Source: Jeotgalibacillus sp. S-D1 (GTDB lineage: Bacteria; Bacillota; Bacilli; Bacillales; Jeotgalibacillaceae). From it: a DNA stretch of 64,000 nucleotides. Below, piece after piece: positions 54,904-63,372 of this stretch. Both the position numbers and the translations under genes were made by a program. Below the pieces are notes generated by a model that ran no database searches, was not told where the DNA came from, and saw only the letters and a list, made by a program, of their open reading frames with translations. The stretch's first letter is position 1. Every line of letters starts with the position of its first letter. The stretch covers positions 1,116,001-1,180,000 of the forward strand of contig NZ_SMZR01000001.1 in the NCBI RefSeq assembly GCF_004358665.1. Direction: 5' to 3'.

Positions 54904-55344
54904 ATGGCAGTTCATTCATTTATATTAAAAGCTGACTGGCCTGGAGGCCGAAACAGTGTGGGCTCTATTAAAACCGCTAATCTGCAAACTAAAATTTCGA
55001 TTCCGCCTGAGATGGACGGACCCGGCATTGGCACGAATCCCGACGAAATGCTTCTTGGTGCTGCAGCTACATGCTACATTATTACTTTGGCTGCGAAATT
55101 GGAAAGAGCCCGTATTGAAACAGAAAAAATGGGGCTGGAATCTGAAGGAATTGTGGAAGTCATTAACGGAGTAATCACTTACAAGGAAATCATTCACAGA
55201 CCGATTATTCATGTCATGAAAGATTCCGATGAAAAAGAGAAAGAACGAATCCTCCGATACATTTACCAATCGGAAGAAAGCTGTATGATTTCAAGAGCCC
55301 TTAAAGGAAATGTTGCTATAAAAGTGGCGCCTGTCATATTATAA
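54904..55344 (+). CDS. OsmC/Ohr-like thiol peroxidase family protein (SACOL1771 type)
   Basis: 146 aa, OsmC fold. The two Cys are in LGAAATCYIITLA and EESCMISRAL, the positions of the peroxide-reducing Cys pair; OsmC/Ohr enzymes reduce organic hydroperoxides. The N-terminus FILKADWPGGRNSVGSI and GIGTNPDEMLLGA are typical of the SACOL1771-like branch. ATG start with AAAGGATG upstream. Divergent from the ykoG-type operon; 78 bp before the aldA ATG. Confidence 0.88.
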   Translation: MAVHSFILKADWPGGRNSVGSIKTANLQTKISIPPEMDGPGIGTNPDEMLLGAAATCYIITLAAKLERARIETEKMGLESEGIVEVINGVITYKEIIHRPIIHVMKDSDEKEKERILRYIYQSEESCMISRALKGNVAIKVAPVIL

Positions 55345-55365
55345 TCAGCATACTCTGATGTTTTC

Positions 55366-55415
55366 ATCCTCCTTAGTTGTGGAAAACATTCCTTAGCACA
55401 CAATCTAAGGAGGAT
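55366..55415 (+). promoter_or_regulatory. Hairpin that buries the aldA ribosome binding site
   Basis: ATCCTCCTTAG (55366-55376) pairs perfectly with CTAAGGAGGAT (55405-55415), extended by TTGTG/CACAA with one bulged T. The right arm contains the AAGGAGG of aldA. A TTTT follows, so it could also act as a weak terminator for the OsmC gene or as an operator. Confidence 0.6.
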
Positions 55416-55421
55416 TTTCAT

Positions 55422-56867
55422 ATGACGGATCATAAATTGTATATTAACGGTGAATATTGTGAATCGACTGCAGATGAATGGATTGAGGTTTTAAATCCTT
55501 CAACTGAAGAAGTCATCTCAAGGATTCCGAAAGGCACCGAGCAAGATGTGAATAAAGCGATTGATGCAGCTTTTGATGCTCAAAAAGAATGGGAAAAAGT
55601 CCCTTCCAATAAGCGAGGCCAAATCGTTCGTAAGCTTGGTGACGGCATTAAAGAAAGAAGAGAAACGTTCATTAAACTGCTGATTGAAGAACAAGGAAAG
55701 CCTCAGGATCAAGCATCCGATGAAGTAGATACAGCAATTGAGTACTTTTATTACATGTCGGAATGGGCAAGAAGAATTCAAGGTGAAATTGTTCCGAGCG
55801 ACCAGCCAAATGAAAATATATTTATCTATAAAAAACCAATCGGTGTTGTAGCAGGAATTGTTCCATGGAACTTTCCCGTGTTCATTTTAGCAAGAAAAGT
55901 GGCAACCGCTCTAATTGCCGGCTGTTCGATTGTCCTAAAACCAAGCCAGCAGACACCAAATACTGCAATGGAATTCACTAAGCTGATTAACGAAACTGAT
56001 GGTCTGCCAAAAGGCGTTTATAATCTTGTTACTGGAACAGGCTCAACAATCGGGAACATTATGGCCTCACATCCCAAGGTGGGAATCATCACAATGACAG
56101 GCAGCGTTGGCGCGGGTACAAAAGTAATGGAAGCTGCCGCTCAAAATATTACCAAAGTAAACCTCGAGCTGGGCGGAAAAGCGCCTGCCATCGTAACCGA
56201 AAATGCTGATCTGGATTTGGCAGTAAAACACATCCTAACATCCCGGTTAACAAATTCAGGACAGGCCTGTACGAATGCCGAACGGGTTTACGTTCAGGAA
56301 AGTGTAGCTGAATCCTTTATTGAAAAATTGAAATATGCTATGGAAAATGCCAAGGCCGGCAACCCTAATAAAGAAACAAACCTTGATCTTGGTCCGCTGG
56401 TCAGTGGTGACAGACTTGAAACCGTTCATGAAATGGTTGAAAAAGCAAAAGAAGAAGGTGCTGTTGTTCTTGTTGGGGGCAAAAGGCAGAATAAAGAAAA
56501 AGGCTTCTTTTATGAACCCACATTAATTACAAACGCTACACAAAATATGTCAATTGTTAAGGAAGAAATATTCGGTCCTGTACTTCCTGTTTTGACTTAT
56601 AAAACGCTGGATGAAGCAATAGAGTTAAGCAATGATACCGAGTACGGGCTGTCTTCATCTGTTTATACCGAAAATTATCACGAGGCAATGAAAGTCGTAA
56701 ATGGATTAAAATTCGGCGAAACATTCGTAAACCGTGAAAATTTCGAGGCGCTTCAGGGTTATCATGCTGGTGTCAGAAAATCCGGCCTTGGTGGAGCTGA
56801 CGGTAAAAATGGGCTTGAAGATTTCTTAGTTACCCACACTGTATACATGCAATATAAAGAAGAATAA
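55422..56867 (+). CDS. aldA: Aldehyde dehydrogenase (lactaldehyde/glycolaldehyde type)
   Basis: 481 aa, NAD(P)-dependent aldehyde oxidation. Visible are PWNFPVFI (substrate channel), KPSQQTPN, FTMTGSVGAG-type TMTGSVGAG, general base Glu in LELGGKAP, catalytic Cys in NSGQACTNAER and EIFGPVLPV. The C-terminal FVNRENFEALQGYHAGVRKSG is characteristic of AldA, which oxidises lactaldehyde, glycolaldehyde or methylglyoxal-related aldehydes. ATG 55422 has AAGGAGG eight bases upstream; a longer frame begins at 55377. Its ribosome site lies in the hairpin described above. Confidence 0.92.
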   Translation: MTDHKLYINGEYCESTADEWIEVLNPSTEEVISRIPKGTEQDVNKAIDAAFDAQKEWEKVPSNKRGQIVRKLGDGIKERRETFIKLLIEEQGKPQDQASDEVDTAIEYFYYMSEWARRIQGEIVPSDQPNENIFIYKKPIGVVAGIVPWNFPVFILARKVATALIAGCSIVLKPSQQTPNTAMEFTKLINETDGLPKGVYNLVTGTGSTIGNIMASHPKVGIITMTGSVGAGTKVMEAAAQNITKVNLELGGKAPAIVTENADLDLAVKHILTSRLTNSGQACTNAERVYVQESVAESFIEKLKYAMENAKAGNPNKETNLDLGPLVSGDRLETVHEMVEKAKEEGAVVLVGGKRQNKEKGFFYEPTLITNATQNMSIVKEEIFGPVLPVLTYKTLDEAIELSNDTEYGLSSSVYTENYHEAMKVVNGLKFGETFVNRENFEALQGYHAGVRKSGLGGADGKNGLEDFLVTHTVYMQYKEE

Positions 56868-56915
56868 TTTTATTAGCGACTGCTTTATGCTAATAATGGT
56901 CCTTTGCGCAAACAC

Positions 56916-56960
56916 AAAAAAGAGGAACACGCTGTACTGCACAGCGTGTTCCTCTTTTTT
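56916..56960 (+). terminator. Terminator of aldA (and of csbD-like gene)
   Basis: A 20-bp near-perfect stem AAAAGAGGAACACGCTGT/ACAGCGTGTTCCTCTTTT with A and T flanks; works in both directions. Confidence 0.92.
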
Positions 56961-57008
56961 ATTATCTAACTGGCAGATAGAATGATGCTTTGCTATCTGT
57001 GGGTCAGC

Positions 57009-57182
57009 TTAAAGGTTTTTAAGCTTGCCTACACCTTTTTGAACATTTCCTTTTGTTTTATCATTTTTACCTTCTTGTTCCAGCTTAGGATCATTTGTAG
57101 CTTTCCCTGTTTGTTCTTTTACTTCACCTTTGGTTTTATTCGCTTCACCTTTTACTTTGTCAGAAAATCCTTTATTGCTCAT
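57009..57182 (-). CDS. CsbD family stress protein
   Basis: A 57-aa highly charged gene product, too short for a 60-codon cut-off. It begins MSNKGFSDKVKGEANKTKGE and continues VKEQTGKATNDPKLEQEGK, with two imperfect repeats of K-G-E/N motifs ending VGKLKNL. CsbD-like proteins are small and abundant; in B. subtilis csbD is under SigB control, their function unknown. AAAGGAGG eight bases before the ATG. Gly/Lys-rich composition and no hydrophobic core suggest an unfolded protein. Confidence 0.9.
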   Translation of the reverse strand: MSNKGFSDKVKGEANKTKGEVKEQTGKATNDPKLEQEGKNDKTKGNVQKGVGKLKNL

Positions 57183-57340
57183 CGATATTTCCTCCTTTAA
57201 TTCGCTTAATTACTTATCTATACCACTGGGCAGATTAATTAAACACTGCTTATGTATTAAGAAACAGATGTATGACTAAAGGTTTAATAACCTGCTAACA
57301 AAGGTATAGAAAAGCATAATGGACGAGGAGGACGATCGAC

Positions 57341-57442
57341 ATGTTTGATGAAAAATTTACTTATAATAAGTCAGATATATTAACAGGATTATCAGGAACT
57401 GCAGTCTTAACATCAATTCTTTTATTCGTAACCAGTCTATGA
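57341..57442 (+). CDS. Small membrane protein (33 aa)
   Basis: A 33-codon frame: a polar N-terminus MFDEKFTYNKSDILTG is followed by a hydrophobic helix SGTAVLTSILLFVTSL. GAGGAGG nine bases before the ATG gives it a strong ribosome binding site, and a hairpin terminator follows within 40 bases. I do not recognise a family. It is probably a one-helix membrane peptide; whether it is a toxin, a transporter accessory or other is unknown. Confidence 0.65.
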   Translation: MFDEKFTYNKSDILTGLSGTAVLTSILLFVTSL

Positions 57443-57476
57443 GACTCCGAATAAACAGACCCAAACTTACTGCTTA

Positions 57477-57516
57477 AAAACGATTCTTTCTTGAAAGATG
57501 AAAGAGTCGTTTTTGG
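57477..57516 (+). terminator. Terminator after the small membrane protein
   Basis: Stem AAAACGATTCTTTC/GAAAGAGTCGTTTT (two G-U pairs) with T-rich end. Confidence 0.75.
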
Positions 57517-57545
57517 TTTGTTCCATTTATCTAAAATCGAATTCT

Positions 57546-57575
57546 TTTACAAGGCAAAGGAATTTATGCTAAATT
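57546..57575 (+). promoter_or_regulatory. Promoter of the YeeE/YedE gene
   Basis: -35 TTTACA (57546-57551), 18-base spacer, -10 TAAATT (57570-57575) with upstream TG, 37 bp before the GTG start. Confidence 0.55.
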
Positions 57576-57612
57576 AAAAACCGACTAACTTAATAGGAAA
57601 AGAGGGATACAA

Positions 57613-58869
57613 GTGACTCAAAATACGAGTGAGCTTCCGAGCGGTTGGAAAGCAGGCAAAACGACTTTTGTTACCTCTCTTGCTCCAGTACAAAAACCAT
57701 TGGTTATGCTGGGAATCATTGCGGCAATATTTTTATTTGTGATGATTGTGTCCACCACAAATTGGACTCAGGGTATTTTATATATTATAGGGATAGCACT
57801 TGGATTAACGCTTCTATACGCACGTTTTGGATTTACGTCCGTGTTCAGAAGGTTAATGTCTGTAGGCAACGTACAGGGCCTTCAGGCGCATATGGTTATG
57901 TTTGCAGTGGCAACCACCCTATTCGCTTTAATCTTGGGCACTGGTTTTAGTTTTACTGGCGCCGAGCCTGCAGGATACGTGTCACCTGTAGGAATCAGCT
58001 TATTGTTTGGTGCTTTCATATTCGGCATTGGTATGCAGCTGGGTAGCGGTTGTGCTTCAGGAACATTGTATTCGGTAGGAGGAGGACAATCATCCATGAT
58101 CCTTACCCTCCTTGGATTTATTACGGGCTCCGTTATAGGAGCTTATCACTTTAATTTTTGGATGGAGGAAACATGGGCTTTGCCTCCAATTTCATTAGCT
58201 GAATCGACAAATCTTGGATTTTTTGGCGCATGGGCAGTACAAATGATCATTTTTGCTGTTATTTATTTTGCGCTGGTACAGTTTTCAAAACGTAAAAATC
58301 CACCGCCAATGAAGCCGCTCCCTGCTGCAAGGGGCTGGAAAAATATTTTCAGAGGCGCATGGCCTTTATTCACAGCAGCCATTTTGCTGGCTGTATTAAA
58401 TGCTTTAACATTGGCCATTCGCGGAAACCCATGGGGGATTACATCAGCCTTTGCTTTATGGGGATCAAAAGCATTGGAATTAGTCGGCATTGATGTGTCT
58501 GGCTGGGGCTATTGGCAAGGAGCTAATGCAGTTCAGCTATCCCAATCCATTCTTGCAGATTCAACAAGTGTAATGAACTTTGGTATCATTTTAGGTGCTT
58601 TTATTGCTGCAGCGGCTTCTGGTACTTTCAAGCCTAAAAAGATAAAACCCGGTATAGCTGCCGGCTCCATAATAGGCGGCTTATTAATGGGTTATGGTGC
58701 CCGCCTTGCATTCGGCTGTAATATTGGTGCTTATTTTGGAGGCATTTCGTCATTTAGTTTACACGGCTGGGTCTGGGCAGTTATGGCAATGCTAGGCACA
58801 GGACTTGCTCTATTTATCCGCCCATTATTTGGATTAAAAAACCCAAAACCTAAAGACACAATTTGTTAA
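57613..58869 (+). CDS. YeeE/YedE family sulfur-compound transporter
   Basis: 418 aa with about ten membrane helices and two related halves. Conserved Cys in GMQLGSGCASGTLYSVGGG and in ARLAFGCNIGAYFGG mark the thiosulfate-uptake path known from YeeE/TsuA. The protein is a double-domain version (both halves fused). Import of thiosulfate or another sulfur species is likely, though for some members the substrate is unknown. No TusA-like or rhodanese gene lies beside it here. GTG start with GAGGG upstream. Confidence 0.9.
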   Translation: MTQNTSELPSGWKAGKTTFVTSLAPVQKPLVMLGIIAAIFLFVMIVSTTNWTQGILYIIGIALGLTLLYARFGFTSVFRRLMSVGNVQGLQAHMVMFAVATTLFALILGTGFSFTGAEPAGYVSPVGISLLFGAFIFGIGMQLGSGCASGTLYSVGGGQSSMILTLLGFITGSVIGAYHFNFWMEETWALPPISLAESTNLGFFGAWAVQMIIFAVIYFALVQFSKRKNPPPMKPLPAARGWKNIFRGAWPLFTAAILLAVLNALTLAIRGNPWGITSAFALWGSKALELVGIDVSGWGYWQGANAVQLSQSILADSTSVMNFGIILGAFIAAAASGTFKPKKIKPGIAAGSIIGGLLMGYGARLAFGCNIGAYFGGISSFSLHGWVWAVMAMLGTGLALFIRPLFGLKNPKPKDTIC

Positions 58870-58895
58870 ACAGCCATTAAAGTATTTTCAGAAGA

Positions 58896-58933
58896 AAAAA
58901 AGCTGCAGCCCCCGGGAGAGGCTGCAGCTTTTT
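58896..58933. terminator. Terminator after the YeeE/YedE gene
   Basis: Stem AAAAGCTGCAGCC/GGCTGCAGCTTTT with 9-base loop; A and T runs on both sides. Confidence 0.9.
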
Positions 58934-58958
58934 CAGGTGAAAAATATTTCAAACTTTT

Positions 58959-59129
58959 CTACTCTATTTTCTTTAGTTCTTCTTCAAAATAAAATGTTGC
59001 AGAATCTTCCTGAATAATATAAGAATAGCGTTTCATATTTGCTACATAAGACCATTGTTTAATGGTCACTATTTTCTCATTTAATAAAACCTGTTCTCCA
59101 TCAATAAATTTATTTTTGTATGTTTTCAT
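58959..59129 (-). CDS. Small hypothetical protein (56 aa)
   Basis: 56 aa, mixed charge, no membrane segment: MKTYKNKFIDGEQVLLN at the start, aromatic-rich middle (IKQWSYVANMKRYSYII) and an acidic end (YFEEELKKIE), suggesting a small beta-sheet protein. GGAGG six bases before ATG 59129 supports this start; a longer frame to 59210 lacks a site. I do not recognise the family. The adjacent 59130-59401 gap shows no other gene. Confidence 0.7.
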   Translation of the reverse strand: MKTYKNKFIDGEQVLLNEKIVTIKQWSYVANMKRYSYIIQEDSATFYFEEELKKIE

Positions 59130-59367
59130 CGTCCATCCTCCAATTTTTAAGTACGATTTTGCCGAGCAATGGAACGAAATAGCTGGTTTAAAATGTCCCT
59201 GCTTAGCCATTCACCATGATTGGCCTACCTGAGCTCGATAGAAAATAAAAAATACTGATTGATTTCTGTCATCTCAATCATTCAATTATAGCACATTATG
59301 AAAACAATTTGCTTGCAATTCTTTAGTTTAGTTGTAAAAGTGGTTAAACGCATGCGGTTTCACTAAA

Positions 59368-59395
59368 AAAGAAGAGCTGAGGTCAGCTCTTCTTT
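59368..59395 (-). terminator. Terminator of the homogentisate operon
   Basis: Stem GAAGAGCTG/CAGCTCTTC flanked by AAAAAA and TTTT; on the minus strand it ends in six T, just after the hmgA stop. Confidence 0.9.
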
Positions 59396-59401
59396 TATCA
59401 T

Positions 59402-60556
59402 CTATTCTAACCAGGTAAACATATAGTTTGTATCTTCGATCTCTTTCGATTGCTTTACCGTTTTTAATGGTTTGAAGGTATCGATCATGACGGCCAGCTC
59501 CAATGTTTCTTTTTTCCCTATACTTGCTTCTGTTGTGCCAGGGTGGGGACCATGTGGAATACCACTGGGATGAAGCGTAATGGAGCCTTTTTCAATTCCT
59601 TTTCGACTCATAAAATTCCCTTCCACATAATAGAGCAGTTCATCACTATTTACATTGCTGTGATAATAGGGAGCTGGAATTGCCTCAGGATGATAATCAT
59701 ATAGTCTTGGCACAAAAGAGCATACAACGAAGTTATGACCCTCAAAGGTTTGATGTACTGGAGGAGGCTGATGAACTCTTCCGGTAATCGGTTCAAAATC
59801 TTCTATATTGAAGGCCCAGGGATACAAATAACCATCCCACCCCACGACATCGAGAGGATGATGATTTAGTACATGCTTTGTTATGTACCCTCTGGACTTT
59901 GTTAAGATCGTATGTTCACCTTTACCTGTAAAGGTCAGCAATTCTTCCGGTCCGCGCAAATCGCGTTCGCAAAATGGACTGTGTTCCAAAAGCTGCCCAT
60001 ACTCATTGCGGTATCTTCTAGGAGTAGTCAGCTGACTGAATGATTCGATTAACAGAAACTTTGTTTCTTCTTCTGCAGCTGGAATTACCCGGTAAATCGT
60101 CCCGATTGGAATGATTATATAATCTCCTTTACGATAGCTAATTGTCCCAAACATGGTTTCAATTTTCCCTGAACCATAATGAACAAACAGCATTTCATCA
60201 CCATCGCCATTCCGGTAATAATCCTCCATCTGCTCATTGGCATGAATGATGCCGATTAAAAGATCATCGTTGCCCAGTATATACTTTCTGGCACTCACTG
60301 CATTGCCTTTTTTTGTGAGCTTGGAAGTAAAGAAGTGACGATGCTTAAGTGATTCCGTTTCTTCATATTCAGGCAGGTAAGAACCTGCTAATTCTGATTT
60401 TGCTACTTCTGTAGGCAAATGATGATGATAGAGAATTGACTGGGTTCCTGAAAACCCTTTCGTACCCATTACCTGCTCCCGGTATAGGGTACCGTCCTCT
60501 TTTTTAAACATGGTATGACGTTTGTGCGGTATTTTTCCCATCTGACGATAAAACAT
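59402..60556 (-). CDS. hmgA: Homogentisate 1,2-dioxygenase
   Basis: A 384-aa Fe(II) enzyme, cupin fold, opening the ring of homogentisate to maleylacetoacetate. Seen are RHTMFKKEDGTLYREQVMG, YHHHLPTEV, EMLFVHYGSG, KGDYIIIPIGTIYRV, VVGWDGYLYPWAFNIEDFEP, the iron ligands in the HPSGIPHGPHPG region and the Glu in NSDELLYYVEGNFMSRKG. This is the short bacterial form (human enzyme 445 aa). ATG with GGGTGA upstream. Four bases after the FAH-family gene, last of the operon. Confidence 0.93.
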   Translation of the reverse strand: MFYRQMGKIPHKRHTMFKKEDGTLYREQVMGTKGFSGTQSILYHHHLPTEVAKSELAGSYLPEYEETESLKHRHFFTSKLTKKGNAVSARKYILGNDDLLIGIIHANEQMEDYYRNGDGDEMLFVHYGSGKIETMFGTISYRKGDYIIIPIGTIYRVIPAAEEETKFLLIESFSQLTTPRRYRNEYGQLLEHSPFCERDLRGPEELLTFTGKGEHTILTKSRGYITKHVLNHHPLDVVGWDGYLYPWAFNIEDFEPITGRVHQPPPVHQTFEGHNFVVCSFVPRLYDYHPEAIPAPYYHSNVNSDELLYYVEGNFMSRKGIEKGSITLHPSGIPHGPHPGTTEASIGKKETLELAVMIDTFKPLKTVKQSKEIEDTNYMFTWLE

Positions 60557-60560
60557 TGAT

Positions 60561-61490
60561 TCACCCGCCCTCTTCTCCGATTATATTTACCAGGGTGCCG
60601 AGACCATCAATACTCAGTGCAACCTCATCTCCTTTTTTCAACCAGTCCTGAACCTCTGTACCCAACTCTAAAATACAGCCGGTCCCTACTGTGCCTGAAC
60701 CAATCACTTCCCCGGGATAGAGTGTTACTCCTGCGGATGCACGCTCGATCATTTCACTGAATGTATAATATAAATCCTCCGTATTTCCGTTCGATAAATG
60801 TTTACCATTTACATAAGCTGCCATATTTAATCTATAATGCTGATCTTTTTTAAACTCTGTTAATTCATCTACTGTAGCGATAAAAGGACCAAAAGATGTT
60901 GCAAAATCCTTCCCCTTAGCAGGTCCGAGTCCTACTTTCATCTCTTCTTTTTGAAAGTCGCGTGCACTCCAGTCATTCATTATGCAAAAACCCAAAATAT
61001 GTTGTTCTGCATTTTGTACTGATATATTTCTCCCTTCCTTTCCTATGACACAGGCGATTTCGAGCTCATAATCAAGAGCTTTGCATCCTTTAGGAATTGG
61101 AATAAAATCGTTAGGACCTTTTACCGCTAAATGGTTTGTAAAATAAAAAACAGGAAACTTGTACCATTCCTCCACAATTTCAAGCCCTCTATTGGCACGC
61201 GCTGTTTTCACATGATCTTCAAATGCATAAAAGTCACGGATGCTGACGGGTTTTGGAATCGGTGCAAGAAGTTGAACTTGATCCAGATTATACACTCCGG
61301 GAAGATCCGGGCTGATGTTCTCATACTGGCTGAACATGGGTTTAAAATAAGACCATTTTGCAACTAAATCTATAATCGATTCCGGCAGTCCTTTGCTGGA
61401 TACTTCATGCATATCAACAGCAAATTCATTTTGAGAAATCCATCCTGCTTTTTCTTCTCCCGAGGGCAGCAGAAACGTAATCAGCTTCAT
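60561..61490 (-). CDS. Fumarylacetoacetate hydrolase family protein
   Basis: About 309 aa, FAH C-terminal-like fold. Metal-binding Glu residues in KALDYELEIACVIG; then MNDWSARDFQKEEMKVGLGPAKGKDFATSFGP and GEVIGSGTVGTGC. It should split fumarylacetoacetate into fumarate and acetoacetate, given its place between hppD and hmgA. The closest alternatives in the family are acylpyruvases. ATG 61490 is used; a GTG four codons earlier overlaps the stop of the flavin reductase gene. Confidence 0.9.
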   Translation of the reverse strand: MKLITFLLPSGEEKAGWISQNEFAVDMHEVSSKGLPESIIDLVAKWSYFKPMFSQYENISPDLPGVYNLDQVQLLAPIPKPVSIRDFYAFEDHVKTARANRGLEIVEEWYKFPVFYFTNHLAVKGPNDFIPIPKGCKALDYELEIACVIGKEGRNISVQNAEQHILGFCIMNDWSARDFQKEEMKVGLGPAKGKDFATSFGPFIATVDELTEFKKDQHYRLNMAAYVNGKHLSNGNTEDLYYTFSEMIERASAGVTLYPGEVIGSGTVGTGCILELGTEVQDWLKKGDEVALSIDGLGTLVNIIGEEGG

Positions 61491-61498
61491 TTGACCCT

Positions 61499-62119
61499 TC
61501 ACCTCTCGTTTTTCTTGCGTATTAATTCAAACGTATCTGACATGGGTTTTGTATACACCTGGCCCGCTAAGCGTCCTATAGGCTGCAACGCTTTGGAATC
61601 AATTTTGCCATCGAAATAAAGACCATCATCAACATGTATATGCTGTACTTTTCCAATCACCAGGCTCCCGGATCCAGGTTGCTCACCAAAGTGCAGCACC
61701 TCATGAAGAACACATTCAAGATGAATCCTGCTTTCATGCACACGAGGCGGCAAAACGGTGGAGCTTTGTGCTTTTGTTAAACCTACCTGTTCGAACTCAT
61801 CCAGGTCCGCTGGAAAGTTTGCAGCGCAATCATTCATTTGTTCTGCCAAATCTTCACTGACAATATTAATAACAAACTCTTTTGTTTCCTCAATATTGAT
61901 TAATGTATCTTTTTTTGAGCCGTCCTCTCCGTTTCGCATAGGAGAAAAACAGATTAACATTGGTTCGGCGGATATCGCCGTAAAGAAACTAAAAGGAGCA
62001 AGATTGGGTATTCCTTTAGCATCAATAGTCGACACAAATGCAATGGGTCTCGGCAAGATCGCGCCGATCATCAATTTGTATGCTTCCTTCCAGTTTAAAG
62101 AATGTGGCTGGACATCCAT
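61499..62119 (-). CDS. Flavin reductase family protein
   Basis: 206 aa of the FMN-binding flavin reductase-like split barrel (DIM6/NTAB). Motifs: ILPRPIAFVSTIDAKGIPNLAPFSFF near residues 21-46 and CFSPMRNGEDGSKKDTLINI. Such proteins supply FMNH2 to oxygenases or act as flavoenzymes themselves. Within this tyrosine-degradation operon its job is unclear, since HppD and HmgA need iron, not flavin. ATG with GGAGG upstream. A hairpin separates it from hppD. Confidence 0.87.
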   Translation of the reverse strand: MDVQPHSLNWKEAYKLMIGAILPRPIAFVSTIDAKGIPNLAPFSFFTAISAEPMLICFSPMRNGEDGSKKDTLINIEETKEFVINIVSEDLAEQMNDCAANFPADLDEFEQVGLTKAQSSTVLPPRVHESRIHLECVLHEVLHFGEQPGSGSLVIGKVQHIHVDDGLYFDGKIDSKALQPIGRLAGQVYTKPMSDTFELIRKKNER

Positions 62120-62179
62120 TTCATTCCTCCATCTGTATATGATTCAAGCTATTTTCGGGCAAAAATAAAATAAAAGACA

Positions 62180-62206
62180 GCTCACCTGCAATGCAGCAGG
62201 ATGAGC
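62180..62206 (-). terminator. Hairpin between hppD and the flavin reductase gene
   Basis: GCTCA-CCTGC pairs with GCAGG-A-TGAGC, with one bulged base. On the minus strand a T-rich tail follows. It may attenuate transcription into the rest of the operon. Confidence 0.6.
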
Positions 62207-62214
62207 ATCTTATT

Positions 62215-63330
62215 TTATAGATTTCCTCTACGCTCCTGTTCTCTCTCAATCGATTCAAAGAGCGCTTTAAAATTACCTTCACCAAATCCTTTTGCCCCTT
62301 TTCGCTGAATCACTTCGATAAATACAGTTGGACGATCCACGATAGGTTTTGTGAAAATCTGAAGCAGATACCCCTCGTCATCTCCATCAACCAGAATATT
62401 TAATTCTTTCAGCTTCTCAATCTCCTCGTCAATATCACTTACCCGTTCGCTGAGAGTGTCATAATAAGCGGCAGGAGTATTTAAAAATTCCACTCCATTT
62501 TTACGAAGGATTCCAACCGTTTTCACGATATCCTCTGTTAAAATCGCAAGATGCTGGACACCGGGGCCATTAAAGAATTCCAGGTACTCTTGTATTTGGG
62601 ATTTTCGTTTGCCTTCAGCCGGTTCATTAATGGGAAACTTGATACGGCCGCCATTGTGCATGACCTTGGACATAAGTGATGAATACTCTGTGCTGATATC
62701 AGCATCAGTGAAATGTCTCATTTCCTTAAATCCCATAACTTTTTCATAGTAAGATGTCCATTCCTGCATCCGCTCTACATTTCCAACCACATGATCAACT
62801 GCAATTATTCCTGCATCTTCTGTGGGAATTGTCGAATCGAATTTTTCAAAACCCGGCAAAAATACACCCTTGTAATTCTGCCTTTCTATCAACGTATGAA
62901 TTGTATCTCCATAAGTACCGATAACTGCCTTTTTCACTACCCCATGGCTGTCTTCAACTTCGAATGGTGCCTTCAATTCAATTGCTCCACGGGATACTGC
63001 TTCTTCATATGCCCGCTCAACATCATCCATTGTCAGAGCGATATCGCGAATGCCATCTCCATGTTTTTTAACAAAAACCGCTACATCCGAAGAATCGTTT
63101 AATGACCCGGTTATAACAAGCCTTACTTTATGCTGCTGCAGCACATAGGATACCGTTTCTCTGTTTCCAGTTTCCAGACCCGAATAAGCCACGATTTTAA
63201 AACCAAAAGCCGTACAGAAAAAATGAGCGGACTGTTTTGCATTTCCTGAATACATTTCAAGATAATCAACATCTTTTACGGGGAAGAAATCCTTCATTTG
63301 CTGATCAGCTGCTATTGTTTCTTTTTTCAT
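62215..63330 (-). CDS. hppD: 4-Hydroxyphenylpyruvate dioxygenase
   Basis: About 371 aa, VOC-fold Fe(II) enzyme converting 4-hydroxyphenylpyruvate to homogentisate. Iron ligands: His in GIIAVDHVVGNV, His in GPGVQHLAILTEDI, Glu in RPTVFIEVIQRKG, followed by GFGEGNFKALFESIEREQ, the family C-terminus. GGAGG lies eight bases before ATG 63330; ATG at 63333 is also possible, and ATG 63345 has none. First gene of the catabolic operon (hppD, flavin reductase, FAH, hmgA). Confidence 0.95.
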   Translation of the reverse strand: MKKETIAADQQMKDFFPVKDVDYLEMYSGNAKQSAHFFCTAFGFKIVAYSGLETGNRETVSYVLQQHKVRLVITGSLNDSSDVAVFVKKHGDGIRDIALTMDDVERAYEEAVSRGAIELKAPFEVEDSHGVVKKAVIGTYGDTIHTLIERQNYKGVFLPGFEKFDSTIPTEDAGIIAVDHVVGNVERMQEWTSYYEKVMGFKEMRHFTDADISTEYSSLMSKVMHNGGRIKFPINEPAEGKRKSQIQEYLEFFNGPGVQHLAILTEDIVKTVGILRKNGVEFLNTPAAYYDTLSERVSDIDEEIEKLKELNILVDGDDEGYLLQIFTKPIVDRPTVFIEVIQRKGAKGFGEGNFKALFESIEREQERRGNL

Positions 63331-63372
63331 CATCCATACCTCCATTTATTTGAAATATTTCCAATATTATAG

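Noticed and set aside
54925-55269. 114-codon minus-strand frame
   Set aside because: Lies wholly inside the OsmC-family gene, has no RBS, and the plus-strand product is a clear protein family member.
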